A stretch of 64,000 bases of DNA from Zanthoxylum bungeanum (GCA_019454045.1 SKCR01035539.1:16918-80917); one strand, 5' to 3'; positions 36,304 through 48,204 are shown, numbered from the stretch's first letter. Program-made: numbers and translations. The notes: generated by a model not told the origin, from the letters alone.

Positions 36304-36731
36304 ACTTGCACTTAATGAATTCAGGTAACTTGGTTGACATAGGAATATGATTAATTGAGTTACACTGGGTATTTATATTGACCATCGGAAGAGGCTTTTA
36401 CATAATTTTGTGTTCCGGGTTAATAAACCAATATATTACACAACTGTAAAATAACCACTTCATCTTTTAAAAGATATTGGAAAGATTCACAACCCTGGAT
36501 AGTTTTATAAATTTAAATTTTCTTCAATCTATTTTCGAGCAATTTTATTTACTTGTTTTAATTTTTAAGTCACCACCCAATCAAACAATTAATCCATTAG
36601 ATACTTGTAAACATTTAACTTCATAAATTAATAACAAAATGTTTTAAGTCCTCGTGGGATCGCTACTTTTTATACTACTTGAACGATACGTGCGCTTGCA
36701 TTATACGCGTGTGACAACGCCGGTCACAACA

Positions 36732-37336
36732 CACTGTAGAGGCAAATATTATTGTAAGACAATATAATACATACCTCAAAATTAGATTTTCTACGATTTC
36801 AATCATTGTTTTATATTTTTCTTCAACACCAACTTCATCAAAAGCTATTAGTCAGAAATACAAATTATTATCATTCTTTTTTAACAAAAGGTATTCGGCT
36901 TGCTTACATTGTCTGGATACAATATCTAAACTTCTTTATCAAGCTCGTACTGAATCATCGTAAGATCATGATTTGCTTTAGTGAATAAATTCGCCAAACC
37001 GTCGATTGATCATGGACCTGCATTCGTTTGATATATATTTAAGCTTCACTTCATTGAATTTAAACCCTTTCTGACATCACCATTCAACTTCGCTTTTGTA
37101 TCTTCCTCGTATGTTGGAATTTCAGTAGTGTTAGTGTATGGGTTGGTCATTTTCCAACGATATTAAAAAAAAAAAACAAATTGGTCATTTTACATAAAAT
37201 CTGTAACTATTAATAGTTATTAACGGCGTGGTGGAGCACTAATACAATTGTCGAATAATAGGTGAACCATCAAATAAATTAGAAGTAATTGTATATTTTT
37301 AATAACATGTCATTTTTTTTGTATGTGATTGATAAT
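36732..37336. other. Flank of the retrotransposon nest
   Basis: The first 120 bases match 44566-44690, the counterpart of the 2490-2581 match. After the shared acttcatc the two diverge. The rest is AT-rich with no coding frame recognised. Confidence 0.5.
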
Positions 37337-38524
37337 ATCCCTTCATGTTAAATTAAATCCTAGGAATAAAAATGTCATTTTACACAAAATCAGTTAAATA
37401 TTTAACCGTCATTAACGTCATAGTGGAGTATTGATATTATTGTCAAACATTGAGTGGACTGCTAATAACAAGAGCGAGGGAGATACTATGCGAGTTTTTA
37501 AAGTATATGATCCTTGTTGATAAATGATATTACATAAGAAATATATTATTTTTCGATTTGATCAAAAATTAAGTCCAAACTCCTTAACATAATCAAATAT
37601 GTTCTTTACATTAATAAATTAATTTATCAAAATTCAATTTTTAAAAACTAAGCACTTAAAATGGGGGTCATTGTTTTGGCCTAAAATTGAGGCCTCAGCC
37701 AGTAGTTTGTATGGGCTGTCCTCATGGCCAACCCTATTGATAACGTGACATATTTTGGATATACGATTCATAATATCCATTTTTTTAAAATACAATGATT
37801 ATTTGAGTAATTAACTCAAAATTTTCATTATTTACACTTGATCAAACGTTTTAGTTATCTGCATGAAAAATGAATGGACTTTTTTACTTTCTTCAAAACG
37901 TTCACAAGTGCATTAATTAATAATATATACTTTCTACACGAATGTTAACATCGATATTCATATTATAATATCAAAACAATTTTTTATTCGTCATGATGAT
38001 AACACATGCAGTTAATTATATATGATGGCTGATATATTTTATTTTTATTTTTATATATTCATCAATATTCAAAACATTTTTCTATCTCATTTTTCTATCT
38101 CATTATGTGAATTTGAAATTTAATTTTTCGTATCAATATTTTTACATAAATCCTATTGTTATATTCTACATAATTTTATGATTTTTTTTATCATTCTGAC
38201 TCATATTATTAGATTCTTTAATTTTACAAATTTCATATTATAATCTATTCAAATTTATCATTTCTATGTTTCAATTCTTATCAAATCAAAATCTTGATTC
38301 CGTCACTGTTTAGCACGATTATAATATAATCGATTTGTGTGAAGAAGAAAACCTTGGGATGAATAATATCTTACTAGTAGATACTATAGAAATAACAATA
38401 TTGTTTCTAAAAAAGGAAAAAAAATAGAAATGTTGTTTTTCTTGTGAGAAATATCTATAGCAACCGTCTTAATTAGAAGAGGCTTGCATAAAAGTTAATA
38501 AATCATCATCGAATAAAATGTCAG

Positions 38525-39905
38525 TGTTGGAAAAATGCTTATGAGTAAGCATTTTGAGGCTCAATTTTAAGCATGGTCCACTTCGTGTTAGTGGTTGTTA
38601 TTGAATGATTCAGATACTCCTCCGTGAATACTTCAAAATGGTATATTCATATGCTTAAAATAGTGCTTGGGTGAATGAGAAATTGTTGCTCAAAGTTTAC
38701 CCATTGGTGTTGGAAAATAAAGAGAAGTTAGTTTGTCCCATATGGGAAAGCTATAGAGGAAAATTGTGCTTATATATGATTGCTCATATGTAGATGGGTA
38801 AGAGTTATAAGGATAGAGGCTCTCTCTACGTGCGCGCAGGGGGGTGCAAATCAAAATCCAAACAAGCTTGGCTCGTGTGCACCCGCGTGTCCTGCGTACA
38901 CGAATGCCGGACCAAATTGTGTGGGCCCGGCCCAACCGAATTTTTACTAATCTCTTCAATTTTCCAATCCTTTTGAATTTCCATAACAGCTAATTTAATT
39001 AGCTTGGTGGTTACAAAAGTTGAATTCCATAACAGCTAATTTAATTAGCTTGGTGGTTACAACAAGTGAAAGGCCTCCTATTTATGAGATATAATTGGCA
39101 TGTTAATTTCCTTTAAATGAGCTGTGTTTTTCGTTTTCCTATAAAAACAATACTCAGATTTTGTTTACAACACAGAGAATAAAAAACAAAACATCACACA
39201 CAACAGCTCGTTTTCTTTGTTTTGTTAAGGGAGAGTTCAAACACTTTTGTGGTTCATTGGAAACGAGTTCGATGGTGCCCTTACTCGTACATTTTCCGTT
39301 GTATCCTGGGAAACAATCGTATCACGTTCTACTACACCTACGGTAGGGGACGAATTTGTTTTAAGGATATTGTTGAAATCAACAAGCCTCGGAATAGTGA
39401 AGATTTGGGCTGATTTCAGGGTCCGCTCATCAGCCTCTGCCTCTGCTCATAAGCCTCTGCCTCCGCTCGCCAGCCTCTACCTCTGCTCATCAGCCTCTGC
39501 CTCTGTTCATCAGCCTCTGTCTCCGCTCATCAGCATCTGCCTCCGCTCGCCAGCCTCTGCCTCTGCTCACCAGCCTCCGCCTCTGCTCACCAGCCTCCGC
39601 TCTCAGCCTCCGCTCGCAGCCTCTGCTTTCAGGGTCTGCTCTCAGGGTCCGCTGTGAGGGTCTGCTCTGTGGGTCTGATTTCAGGGTCTGCCGAGAAGGT
39701 CTGATTTCAGGGTTTGCCGAGAAGGTCTGATTTCAGCGTCAGATGCATCAAGGTCTGCCGTCAGGGTCTGATTCCGCCTTCAGGGTCTGATTCGTGCGTG
39801 GTTCTGCTCCGTGGGTCTGATTCGGCCTTCAGGGTCTGCTCGAGGATAATTGTAATATTTGGATTTCCCAATTACCGTGAAATAATTGTAATAATTGTAA
39901 CTACA
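38525..39905. mobile_element. Solo LTR with perfect TSD and an empty-site paralogue
   Basis: Runs from TGTTGGAAAAATGC to AACTACA, 1381 bp, with TSD gtcag at 38520-38524 and 39906-39910. The paralogous copy at about 47048 has a single gtcag and no insert. It contains a tandem array of cagcctctgcctctgctcat-like units (39425-39625) and then stcagggtctgatt-like units (39630-39840). The frame at 39247-39657 comes from this array. Confidence 0.95.
39425..39840. repeat. About 20-bp tandem repeats in solo LTR
   Basis: First about ten units of cagcctctgcctc(c/t)gctc, then about ten units of cagggtctgattt/gctc. Both are CT/TG-rich minisatellites. Confidence 0.85.
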
Positions 39906-40835
39906 GTCAGTTCCTTTTTGATTGCAAAGTTTCTTAATTATTACCAAATGGGTTTCATTGAGGAGTGAGAAATTCCAATTGATCTTTAATTTGTTTTCTA
40001 CTGGGAATTCATAGATTCTTTCTTCATTTCTTTTGTTTCATGTAATGCAAGAAAGATACAAGAGGAAGGGTTAATTATAAACTGATCTGTTATTTGATAA
40101 CTTTTTAAATAGATTAATAAATAAAGAAGAATGTTAAACATATACCCAAATTACACATTTAAGACACACTCATGTGTCTTGGGGTGGGCGATTTGAATAT
40201 TTGTTAAAATATTGAGGATAAAAAAATAAAGAATTTTTTTTAAAAAAAATAGACATGAATATGTTTTGGGGTGTATTTTTAGGATAGATATGTATCATTA
40301 CTCATAAATAAATCTACTAGGAACCTGTAAGAGAGCTAAAATAACTCAAGTAGAGACAAGCATTAGACATGGAATCTTTCATGCAACTCAGATAAAAGAT
40401 CCCATTCAAAATTAAAAAACTGATACTTTTAATTTACTTCCCGGTGAACTCTAGCCCAATTAGAATGAGATCGTCCTCTTTGGCATAGCCAAGATAGCGA
40501 TGTAGGTTGGGATCCAACTTAATTAGTAAGATATTGTCTTTTTTAGACAATTCGGGGTGACTTATCTCTAAAATTTTGAAGCCCTCGAGAATTTATTCCT
40601 CACAGGAGATCAAATCTATTCAAAATACTTCTTACACATTAAGAGGAATTTCCCCTTATAAGCACATTCCAATATTATTTTCAAAGGATGTGAAATATTA
40701 CAATTGTGTCTAAGTAATAGAAGTGATTTTGGTGCCAAATGTGTGGTCAACTCACTCTACTAATTAAACCTTCAATGAAAACTTATGTTCCTTCTTAATT
40801 ACTTTAATAATTAAAATCTAACTTCTTAATTACAG

Positions 40836-42640
40836 CGTCGCACACCTCTGTGGCCATGTCTACAAACAGGTTATGTGTACGCCTCTTCTGGGTATACTGA
40901 GAATCGTAGTGTATTGGGTGTGATGTCAAGATGGAAGTATCACTTCAGTCATATGGAGATGATGATCACGCATGGATACAAAACTAGTACTCTTAAATGC
41001 TGTAGCTATCGGGATAGTATGACTAGGTCATGATTATCCGATTACAGAGACTAGTTGCTAGCGATCCGATATATGCTTCGTACGGGGCAAACACAATTCC
41101 AGCCACATGCTTAGCATATGACATCCGATACTGGATCGTAATACGCAATACATTGTATACTACGTCTGATACAGATTATATATATTCCATGTTGAATATA
41201 TTTCTGGAGACTTGGGTAGGCACGGTGCTTTGCTAGAAGCCAACCATGTCTTGTAAATCGGTAAGAATGTGGTACCGGGTACGCAAGTGTTCGGATAGTC
41301 TGATGATCGTTTTTACTGCCAACATATCCAGGGATCTCTTGGGTCGCTTCCCAAAGATTCGCCGATGATATTTGACTTGAACAGAATTAATCTGGGATTA
41401 ATTATGAGAGAGAAAATTAATCTGGGATTAATTGCGGCAATAATTTATCTGGGATTAAATTCGTCTAGAAGAGAGAACGTGATTAATTTGGAATTAATCG
41501 GAAAAGTAAATTTAATAGTTAAATTGGATTTTACTATTTAATTTATTTAACTAAGGGCCAAAATAATATATCAGATATATTAATTGAAATTGGATTTCAA
41601 TGCGGAATTAAAATTGGATTTTAATTCAAGCGAACGGATTAATTTGGAATTAATTCGTAAGCGACTTTCGTATAATTTTGCTAGGCATTATTATTTAATT
41701 AAATTGGATTTAATTACGTCGCGACGGAAAATTCGTTTAGTCAGATTAAACGAACCGGGCTCAAAGTGTGTTGTGTAAGCCAACATGAATTTTGAATTCA
41801 TAGTGGTGGGACCTAGACCCGGCCGGCGGTTCGGTTCGATTCCGAACTATCCGGTTATGGTTCCACTTTGTGTGGAAACCAAAACCGGAACCGGAACCGA
41901 ACCGTTCGGTTCCGTTCCAACCGTTTTTTTTTTTTTTTTTTTTTGCTTTATTGAAAATAAAAAATTGAGATTGATAAATCAATATAATTTAAAATTATGA
42001 ATTTGAATTTATTACATTACATAATTATATTAAATTACAAATAAAATTCTTATCTAAAAAATAAAAAATATATATATATATATTATATAAATTTAAACCG
42101 GTTCCGGTTGGAGCCGGAACCGTCCGGTTCCGGTTGGAGCCGGAACCGTCCGGTTCCGGTTCAGTTCCGGTTCCGAACCGGAACCTTAGCCAGATCTAGT
42201 GGGTCCCACTCACTTACATCAACTAGTCACTATTTGATGGAAGTGGTTGGCATAATAAATTGGATTTATTAATTCAATACAACAACACACTTAAGTTAAC
42301 TTTACAAGTCAACTTTATTATGTTGTTTTGGAAAACACAAAGCACTATTCACAACTCTCTCTTTACTCCAAATTCCTCTATTGCCGTGAGCTTGGCTCTC
42401 CATCTCCATTGGATTTCTACTTCAAAAATCATCATTGCTAGCATTTTGGGAGTCAAATAAGGTGATAGGGAAACTCACCATTGAGTTTGGAATTCAAAAG
42501 AAAGCTTGGAGCTTCTTCTACAACAAAGAAAAGTTTTGAATCTCATCCAATCAATGTAAATTTTTTCCGCAAACTTTATTGAATTATTCACACTAGAATC
42601 CTGTTTAGGATTCTTGGGCAGGTCTTAGAGACACTAACAA
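40836..42640 (+). mobile_element. Plus-strand Copia LTR fragment, related to 17237-36303 element
   Basis: From about 40860 (ggttatgtgtacgcctcttc) the sequence is the inverse complement of the LTR at 18180-18680 and 35280-35790, with moderate divergence. The similarity fades towards 42640. Interrupted by the MITE at 41814-42198. No TSD found. Confidence 0.75.
41814..42198. mobile_element. hAT-like MITE rich in ggttccggt repeats
   Basis: 385 bp with imperfect terminal inverted repeats (tagacccggccggcggttcgg versus tagatctggctaaggttccgg). It is flanked by gtgggacc (41806-41813) and gtgggtcc (42199-42206), an 8-bp TSD with one mismatch, as expected for hAT elements. The ends are arrays of ccggttccg; the middle holds a T-run of about 22 and a TA-rich stretch. 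No coding capacity. Confidence 0.75.
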
Positions 42641-43810
42641 TAGGATCTAAAGTGAATTATGTTCATGAAAGAAAGTCTCATAATAATTCTGATAGAAACA
42701 AGAATAAAAAAACCCCATAAATTGAGAATGCCAACAAAGATAAGAAGAATAAACTAACACAGCGGGAAAAAAATGACATTTCAAGTGTGATTGTAGGTTA
42801 TAGAAAAAGCAGAAGACAACAAATAACATAGAAAATGTAGTTGAGAAAGATATCTCTGAAATATTAGCAATGGTGACAGATTTGCACATTGGCATAATAA
42901 CAAAATTATATATGACTACATCAATAATATCAAAAGATTGGTGGCTTGATTTGTGAGTCATAGTGCATGTATGTAATAATAGGTCTCAATTCAAACAATA
43001 TGAAGATTCAAATGAGGAATACAAGGTTTTAATTGGGAATAACGATTCTGACAAGCTCATTGGGAGTGGGAGTGTAGAACTTTAGTTTACCTCTGGCAAG
43101 AAACTAATTATGGTTTATGTCTTACATGTATCAGAAATTAGGAAGAATTTTGTGTCTTCTAATTTATTATGTAAAGGGGGTATAATAGTTGTCTTAGATT
43201 TGGATAAATTAATCTTGTCTAATAATTATTAGTTTTACAATTTAATATAATTGTAGAATCCATAAGATATTGATTTTTTTGAAGATAAGTTATCTTGTGA
43301 TGATTATACTGAAACTTCTAGACAAACACAAGAATTAAACAATTACAAATGTCAAGAACAATGTTCATTAAGCAAAATGATAGAGAAAATAATTCACAAT
43401 GAAACTCGAAGAAGTCAAAGACCTAAGAAATAAATGAAGTTTGATTCTGATTTTATATATTCTCAAGATGTTATCTTCTTTATTGAAGGTAATAGATAAA
43501 AAGTAACAAATAAGATACCAATGTTACCAAATTTAGAGGATGATCTGAAAACCTTTGAAGAAGCAATGTCTTCAAGAGATGTTGCATTCTGGAAAAAAAC
43601 GATTAATGATGAGATGGATTCTCTTATGGCTAATAGAACTTGGACAATAGTAGATTTTCCTACATGATCTAAACCTATTAAATATAAATGGGTATTTAGA
43701 AGAAAATATAATACTGATGGATTTATACAAACCTTTAAAGTTAGGCTTGTGGCTAAAGGATTTAGGCAAAAAAAGAAGGTATAGACTATTTTCCGTGTTA
43801 ATATATAAAA
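42641..43810 (+). pseudogene. Plus-strand Copia fossil: knuckle, protease, RT start
   Basis: Plus-strand translation shows a decayed zinc knuckle region near 42765-42810, then a protease-like stretch (42940-43200) with HVCNNRSQFKQYED, LIGSGSV and FTSGKKL. Next comes an RT start near 43500-43780 with FWKKTINDEMDSLMANRTW, YKWVFRRK and RLVAKGFRQK. Integrase is missing, so an internal deletion joined protease to RT. Several stops. Confidence 0.8.
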
Positions 43811-43959
43811 TATAGGTTTAATGCTATAATCAACCTAAATTTTGTTAATACTTTGAAGTATTGGTTCTACCTAAAGGATGAAGTTGAAAAATATCTTTAT
43901 TTATGTATTATAATATAAAATTGATTTTTAGATTGATAATTAATCAATTGGAGGATTGT

Positions 43960-44565
43960 TGTTGAATTTGGACATATATTCAACATATGATGGTTAACTT
44001 ATAAGTGTAAGATGTTGAATACATGTTGGTTCGATTATTGTCCTACACTGATACATCAGGTATCGACCTATCTGAATAGGTCATTTGGGTGGGTTTAGGG
44101 GGGAGTGCCCCCATAAGGGTTTGGGGGAAACGCCACAGAAAGAAAAATAAAATTCAAAAGTAAAATTAACCGAAATAACCGATTTCGTGTCCTTTGGTGC
44201 GAAAAGATATTGTCGTGACAATGAGACTTGAAGACATGCTGACCATTCTGACTCTCATTGTCGCGACAATAGATCCTCATTATCGTGACAATGAGACCTG
44301 AAGACATGAGGAGCATTCTGACTCTCATTGTCACGACAATGGATCCTTATTATCGCGACAATGAGTCTTTGATGCGAAAAACTTGACTAAAGATCATGTT
44401 TCTTGGAAGCAATCTTTGATTGCCTATATATAAATATGGTTTTCTTCATATTAAATAATAATTTTTTCCTTGTAAATTCTCAAGTAAAGATTTAATAAAT
44501 TGTTGTGTTGCATCTCTAATGTTTTGTTGTATCCTAAAATGAATTTGCCTACAACCCTTACAACA
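43960..44565 (+). repeat. Probable 3' LTR of the plus-strand Copia fossil
   Basis: About 606 bp bounded by TGTTG and CAACA and preceded by the purine tract ggagga (43951-43955). It carries TCGCGA-centred inverted repeats at 44200-44370, with a perfect attgtcgcgacaat at 44257-44270 and four degenerate relatives. The last 95 bp match 2490-2581. The matching 5' LTR was not identified. Confidence 0.6.
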
Positions 44566-44922
44566 CACTGTGGAGACAAATATTACTGTAAGACAGTGTA
44601 ATACACGTCTCAAAACTAGATTCTCCACAATTTCAATCATTGTTTTATATTTTTCTTCAACACCAACTTCATCGAATTCGTCTGAAATCATAATTTTAAA
44701 CGAAACCGAATGAGGGCAAGATTCAGATTTCATCTTGTTAGGTTGGGTTTGGGCTTTGCCTATGGTTTCCGCCGATTCGAGCTCGTCCCAGACTCTATTG
44801 TCGAGAGACCACGCATGTTTCGCGGTCTTGTGAAGAACCGAGAACTCGTCTTGGTTATTGTCGCTGTCGTCGAACACGCTTTCGTTGAAGAACAAGCCAT
44901 ATATTTTCTTGAACCCGCACAT
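44446..44922 (-). CDS. Hypothetical 158-aa ORF, gene-like fragment near a CACTA end
   Basis: The open minus frame starts MCGFKKIYGLFFNESVFDDS and has an acidic, helix-prone middle (WDELESAETIG, EFDEVGVEEKYKTMIEIVEN) with non-repetitive, protein-like composition. The family is not recognised. Its C-terminal third overlaps LTR-like DNA (44471-44565), and a matching minus-strand reading exists at 36732-36850 plus 2490-2581, so the shared piece is itself a repeat. The segment cgaatgcgcgggttcaagaaaat occurs twice, at about 44912-44935 and 45091-45115, so the 5' part has been duplicated. Most likely a captured or decayed gene fragment. Confidence 0.3.
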   Translation of the reverse strand: MCGFKKIYGLFFNESVFDDSDNNQDEFSVLHKTAKHAWSLDNRVWDELESAETIGKAQTQPNKMKSESCPHSVSFKIMISDEFDEVGVEEKYKTMIEIVENLVLRRVLHCLTVIFVSTVCCKGCRQIHFRIQQNIRDATQQFIKSLLENLQGKNYYLI

Positions 44923-44929
44923 TCGCCGC

Positions 44930-45466
44930 TCACGTGTTCAAGTAATTGTTTGAGGGGTGGAGGCTGACGTGTCCTTTGAAGGTCGACTCGCGGCAAACAA
45001 CTCTTCTGCTTCGCTCTCGAGCAGTACATGCTTGGGAAAAAATGAAGTGGAAGAGGGTACATGCTTGGGAAAAGCCAGAGATTTTCTTGAACCCGCGCAT
45101 TCGCCAATCAAAATGGAGTGGAAGAGGGTTAGGGTTTCGTTTTGATGAAGGAAAAAATGGGGGGTTGGGTTTTGTTTTGAATGAAAGGGGATAAATGTTT
45201 TGGTTTTGTAAACAAAAAAAAAATTGGTCAATTAGTGGGGAAAAAATTTCCCCACTAAAAATGTTTTTTTCGCCACTAATGTTAATTTTAGTGGTGAAAT
45301 TATTTTTCGCCACTAAATATAAATTTTTAGTGACCAAAGTAAATTTCGCCACTAATTTTGCCACTAAATGATAATTATTAGTGGCGAAATATATTTTCGC
45401 CATTAAAAGTTTACATTTTATTTCGCCACTAAATTTTTGCCACTAAAAACCAGTTTTCTTGTAGTG
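44930..45466. mobile_element. CACTA (En/Spm) transposon right end
   Basis: The terminus reads cactacaagaaaa on the minus strand (45454-45466), a standard plant CACTA end. It is followed inward by about ten copies of ttagtggcgaaat in both orientations (45235-45450), the subterminal repeat pattern of this superfamily. The left end was not found; it may have been lost, so the true start is unknown. The 3-bp flank is atc. Confidence 0.75.
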
Positions 45467-47967
45467 ATCCCTTCATGTTAAATTGAATCCTAGGAATAAA
45501 AATGTCATTTTATACAAAATCTGTTAAATATTTAACAGTCATTAACGCCATAGTGGAGCATTGATATAATTATCAAACATTGACTGGATTGCTAATAACA
45601 AAAGCGATCCTAAGTTTTGGGAGGCCCTATGCGAGTTTTTAAAGTATATGATCCCTATTAATAAATAATATTACATAAAAAAAAAATATTATTTTTTGAT
45701 TTATCAAAAATTAAGTCCAAACTCCTTAACATAATCAAATATGTGTTTTACATTAATAAATTAGTTTACCAAAATTCAATTTCAAAAACTAAGCACTTAG
45801 AATGTGAGGTCATTGTTTTGGCCTAAAATTGAGGCCTCAGCCAATCACTTGTATGGGCTGTTCCCATGACCAAACCCTATTGATAAGGTGTCATAATTTG
45901 GATATACGATTCATAATATTCATTTTTTTTTTTAAAAATACAATGATTATTTGAGTAATTAACTCAAAATCTTCAATATTTACACTTGATCAAACGTTTT
46001 AGTTATCTGCATGAAAAATGAATGGACTTTTTTATTTTCTACAAAACGTTCACAAGTACATTAATTAATAATATATACTTTCTACACGAATGTTAACATC
46101 GATATTCATATTATAATAACAAAACATTTTTTTATTTGTCATGATGTTAACACATGCAGTTAATTATATATGATGGCTGATATATTTTATTTTTATTTTT
46201 ATATATTCATCAATAATCAAAACATTTTTCTATCTCATTTTATAATTATTTGGATCAGCCACGTATACCCATACTCGCATGGGATCATGGTTGGTGGGTA
46301 TGAAGATAAGTGATTATTTTTATTTCACAAAGATTACAATAATTAAACTAATTAATTGAATATAAATGTGAGGTTGATTTAACTCGACTTGCATCATATC
46401 CTCCAAAGAATGGGGAACAATTAATTTGGATACGTGTTATTGCTGAATATGATCTTCTTGCAAAGTATTTAGTCAAACTTTGTTACATCTCACATTATTG
46501 GTGAAAGATGTTGGGAATGTGTTTCTAATAAATGATCTTTATCCGGTAAGATATGTGCTCTTGGTATCAATAGCGAAATCACATAAAATTTTAACGCGGC
46601 TTTAACCACCTTCAAATAAATAAAAAAAATTTATATTTATGTGGATTTGAAATTTATTTCTTTGTATCAAGATTTTTACATAAATCCTATTGTTATATTC
46701 TATACAATTTTATGATTTTTTTTTTCATTCTGACTCATATTATTAGATTTTTTAATTTTATAAATTTTATATTATAACCTATTCAAATTATCATTTCTAT
46801 GTTTCAATCTTTATCCAATCAAAATCCTGATTCCGTCACTGTTTAGCACGGTTATAATATAATTGATTTGTGTGAAGAAGAAAATCTTAGGATGGACAAT
46901 ATCTTACTAGTAGATACTATAGAAATAACAATATTGTTTCTAAAAAAGAAAAAAAAAATAGAAATGTTGTTTTTCTTGTGAGAAATATCTATAGCAACCG
47001 TCTTAGAAGAGGCTTGCATAAAAGTTAATAAATCATCATCAAATAAAATGTCAGTTTCTTTATGATTGCAAAGTTTCTCAATTATTACCAAATGGCTTTC
47101 ATTGAGGAGTGAGAAATTCCAATTGATCTTTAATTTGTTTTCTGCTGGGAATTCATAGATTCTTTCTTCATTTCTTTTGTTTCATGTAATGCAAGAAAGA
47201 TACAAGAGGAAGGGTTAATTATAAACTGAGCAGTCATTTGATAACTTTTTAAATAGATTAATAAATAAAGAAGAATGCTAAACATATACCCAAATTACAC
47301 ATTTAAGACACACTCATGTGTCTTGGGGTGGACAATTTAGGTATTTGTTAAAATATTGAGGATAAAAAAGAAAGAACTTTTAAAAAAAGAAAATAGATAT
47401 GAATATGTTTTGGTGTGTATCTTTAGGGTGTATGTGTATCATTACTTATAAATAAATCTGCTGAGAACCTGTAAGCTAAAATAGCTCAAGTAGAGACAAG
47501 CATTAGACATGGAATCTTTCATGCAACTCAGATAAAAGATCACATTCAAAATTAAAGTTCTCATACTTTTAATTTACTTCCTGATGAACTCTAGCCCAAC
47601 TAGAATGAGATCGTCTTCTTTGACACAGCTAAGATAGCCGATATAGGTTGGGATCCAACTCAATTAGTAAAATATTGTCCTATTTAGACAATTCAAGATG
47701 ACATATCTCTAAAATTTTGAAACGCTCAAGAATTTATTTCTCGCATGAGATCAAATTTATCCAAAATACTTCTTACAAATTAAGAGAAGTTTCCCCTTAT
47801 AAGCATATTCCAATATTCTTTCTAAAGGATGTGGAATATTACAATTGTGTCTAAGTAATAGAAGTGATTTTGGTGCCAAATGTGTGGTCAACTCACTCTA
47901 CTAATTAAACCTTCAATGAAAACTTATGTTCCTTCTTAATTACTTTAGTAATTAAAATCTAACTTCT
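45467..47967. repeat. Direct duplication, copy 2 (empty-site control)
   Basis: Matches 37337-40826. It begins exactly at the CACTA terminus. It has an extra segment of about 400 bp (about 46240-46636) absent from copy 1 and no solo LTR. No genes seen. Purpose and origin of the duplicated segment unknown. Confidence 0.9.
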
Positions 47968-48032
47968 CAAGGAGTAGTAAGAGGTATTTTGTACCACTCA
48001 ATGCATTTAGGTTAAAAGTGTATTTTAACTAA

Positions 48033-48204
48033 GTCCCCAAGGGCGTGATTTGGTGGTGTAGGGTTTAGGATCTCATTTTGAGGTTCTGTGTCCGAATCCA
48101 GAAAGTACGTTCTTGTAAAAGCCTGAGACAGCCGGGGTTTTACCTGCTCCGGTTAAACTCAGAAGGGATGGTTTGACGATGAGTTTTCCAACGACTAAAA
48201 AAAA
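48033..48204 (+). mobile_element. SINE with 13-bp target-site duplication
   Basis: 172 bp from gtccccaagggcg to an A-run. The TSD gtattttaactaa is perfect at 48020-48032 and 48205-48217. A B-box-like tgtccgaatcc lies near 48088-48098 and an A-box-like tagggtttagg near 48058-48068, at the usual spacing for a pol III promoter derived from tRNA. The ending in an A-tail right at the TSD points to reverse transcription at the target site. Confidence 0.85.

Larger units (their letters stand above)
2582..36726 (+). mobile_element. Solo LTR, Athila-like Ty3/Gypsy, split by two later insertions
   Basis: LTR pieces lie at 2582-4169, 17221-17236 and 36309-36726. Joined, they give about 2.0 kb that starts TGATGAGTGG and ends CGGTCA, colinear with the LTRs of the minus-strand element at 4170-17215. 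The 5-bp duplication caaca flanks it at 2577-2581 and 36727-36731. No internal region follows, so this is a solo LTR left by LTR-LTR recombination. A TATA box (CTATAAATAG, 3151-3160) follows a stretch with four CACGTG sites. Interruption points are fixed by the TSDs ggtag and acttg of the inserted elements. Confidence 0.9.
37337..40826. repeat. Direct duplication, copy 1 (contains a solo LTR)
   Basis: Matches 45467-47967 from atcccttcatgttaaat to aaaatctaacttct. It differs by the 1381-bp solo LTR (38525-39905) plus its duplication, and by an extra segment of about 400 bp present only in copy 2. Around 10-15 percent of the aligned bases appear to differ by eye, so the duplication is old. Confidence 0.9.

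Noticed and set aside
39247..39657. 136-aa Ser/Ala/Pro-rich frame
   Set aside because: Comes from the cagcctctgcctc minisatellite in a solo LTR.
44200..44375. Candidate microRNA hairpin
   Set aside because: Inverted repeats are short (12-14 bp) and repeated, with no 20-22-bp stem typical of a miRNA precursor.
37337..47967. The two direct copies as LTRs of one element
   Set aside because: They lack TG/CA ends and a shared TSD, and no primer site or purine tract adjoins them; a segmental duplication fits better.
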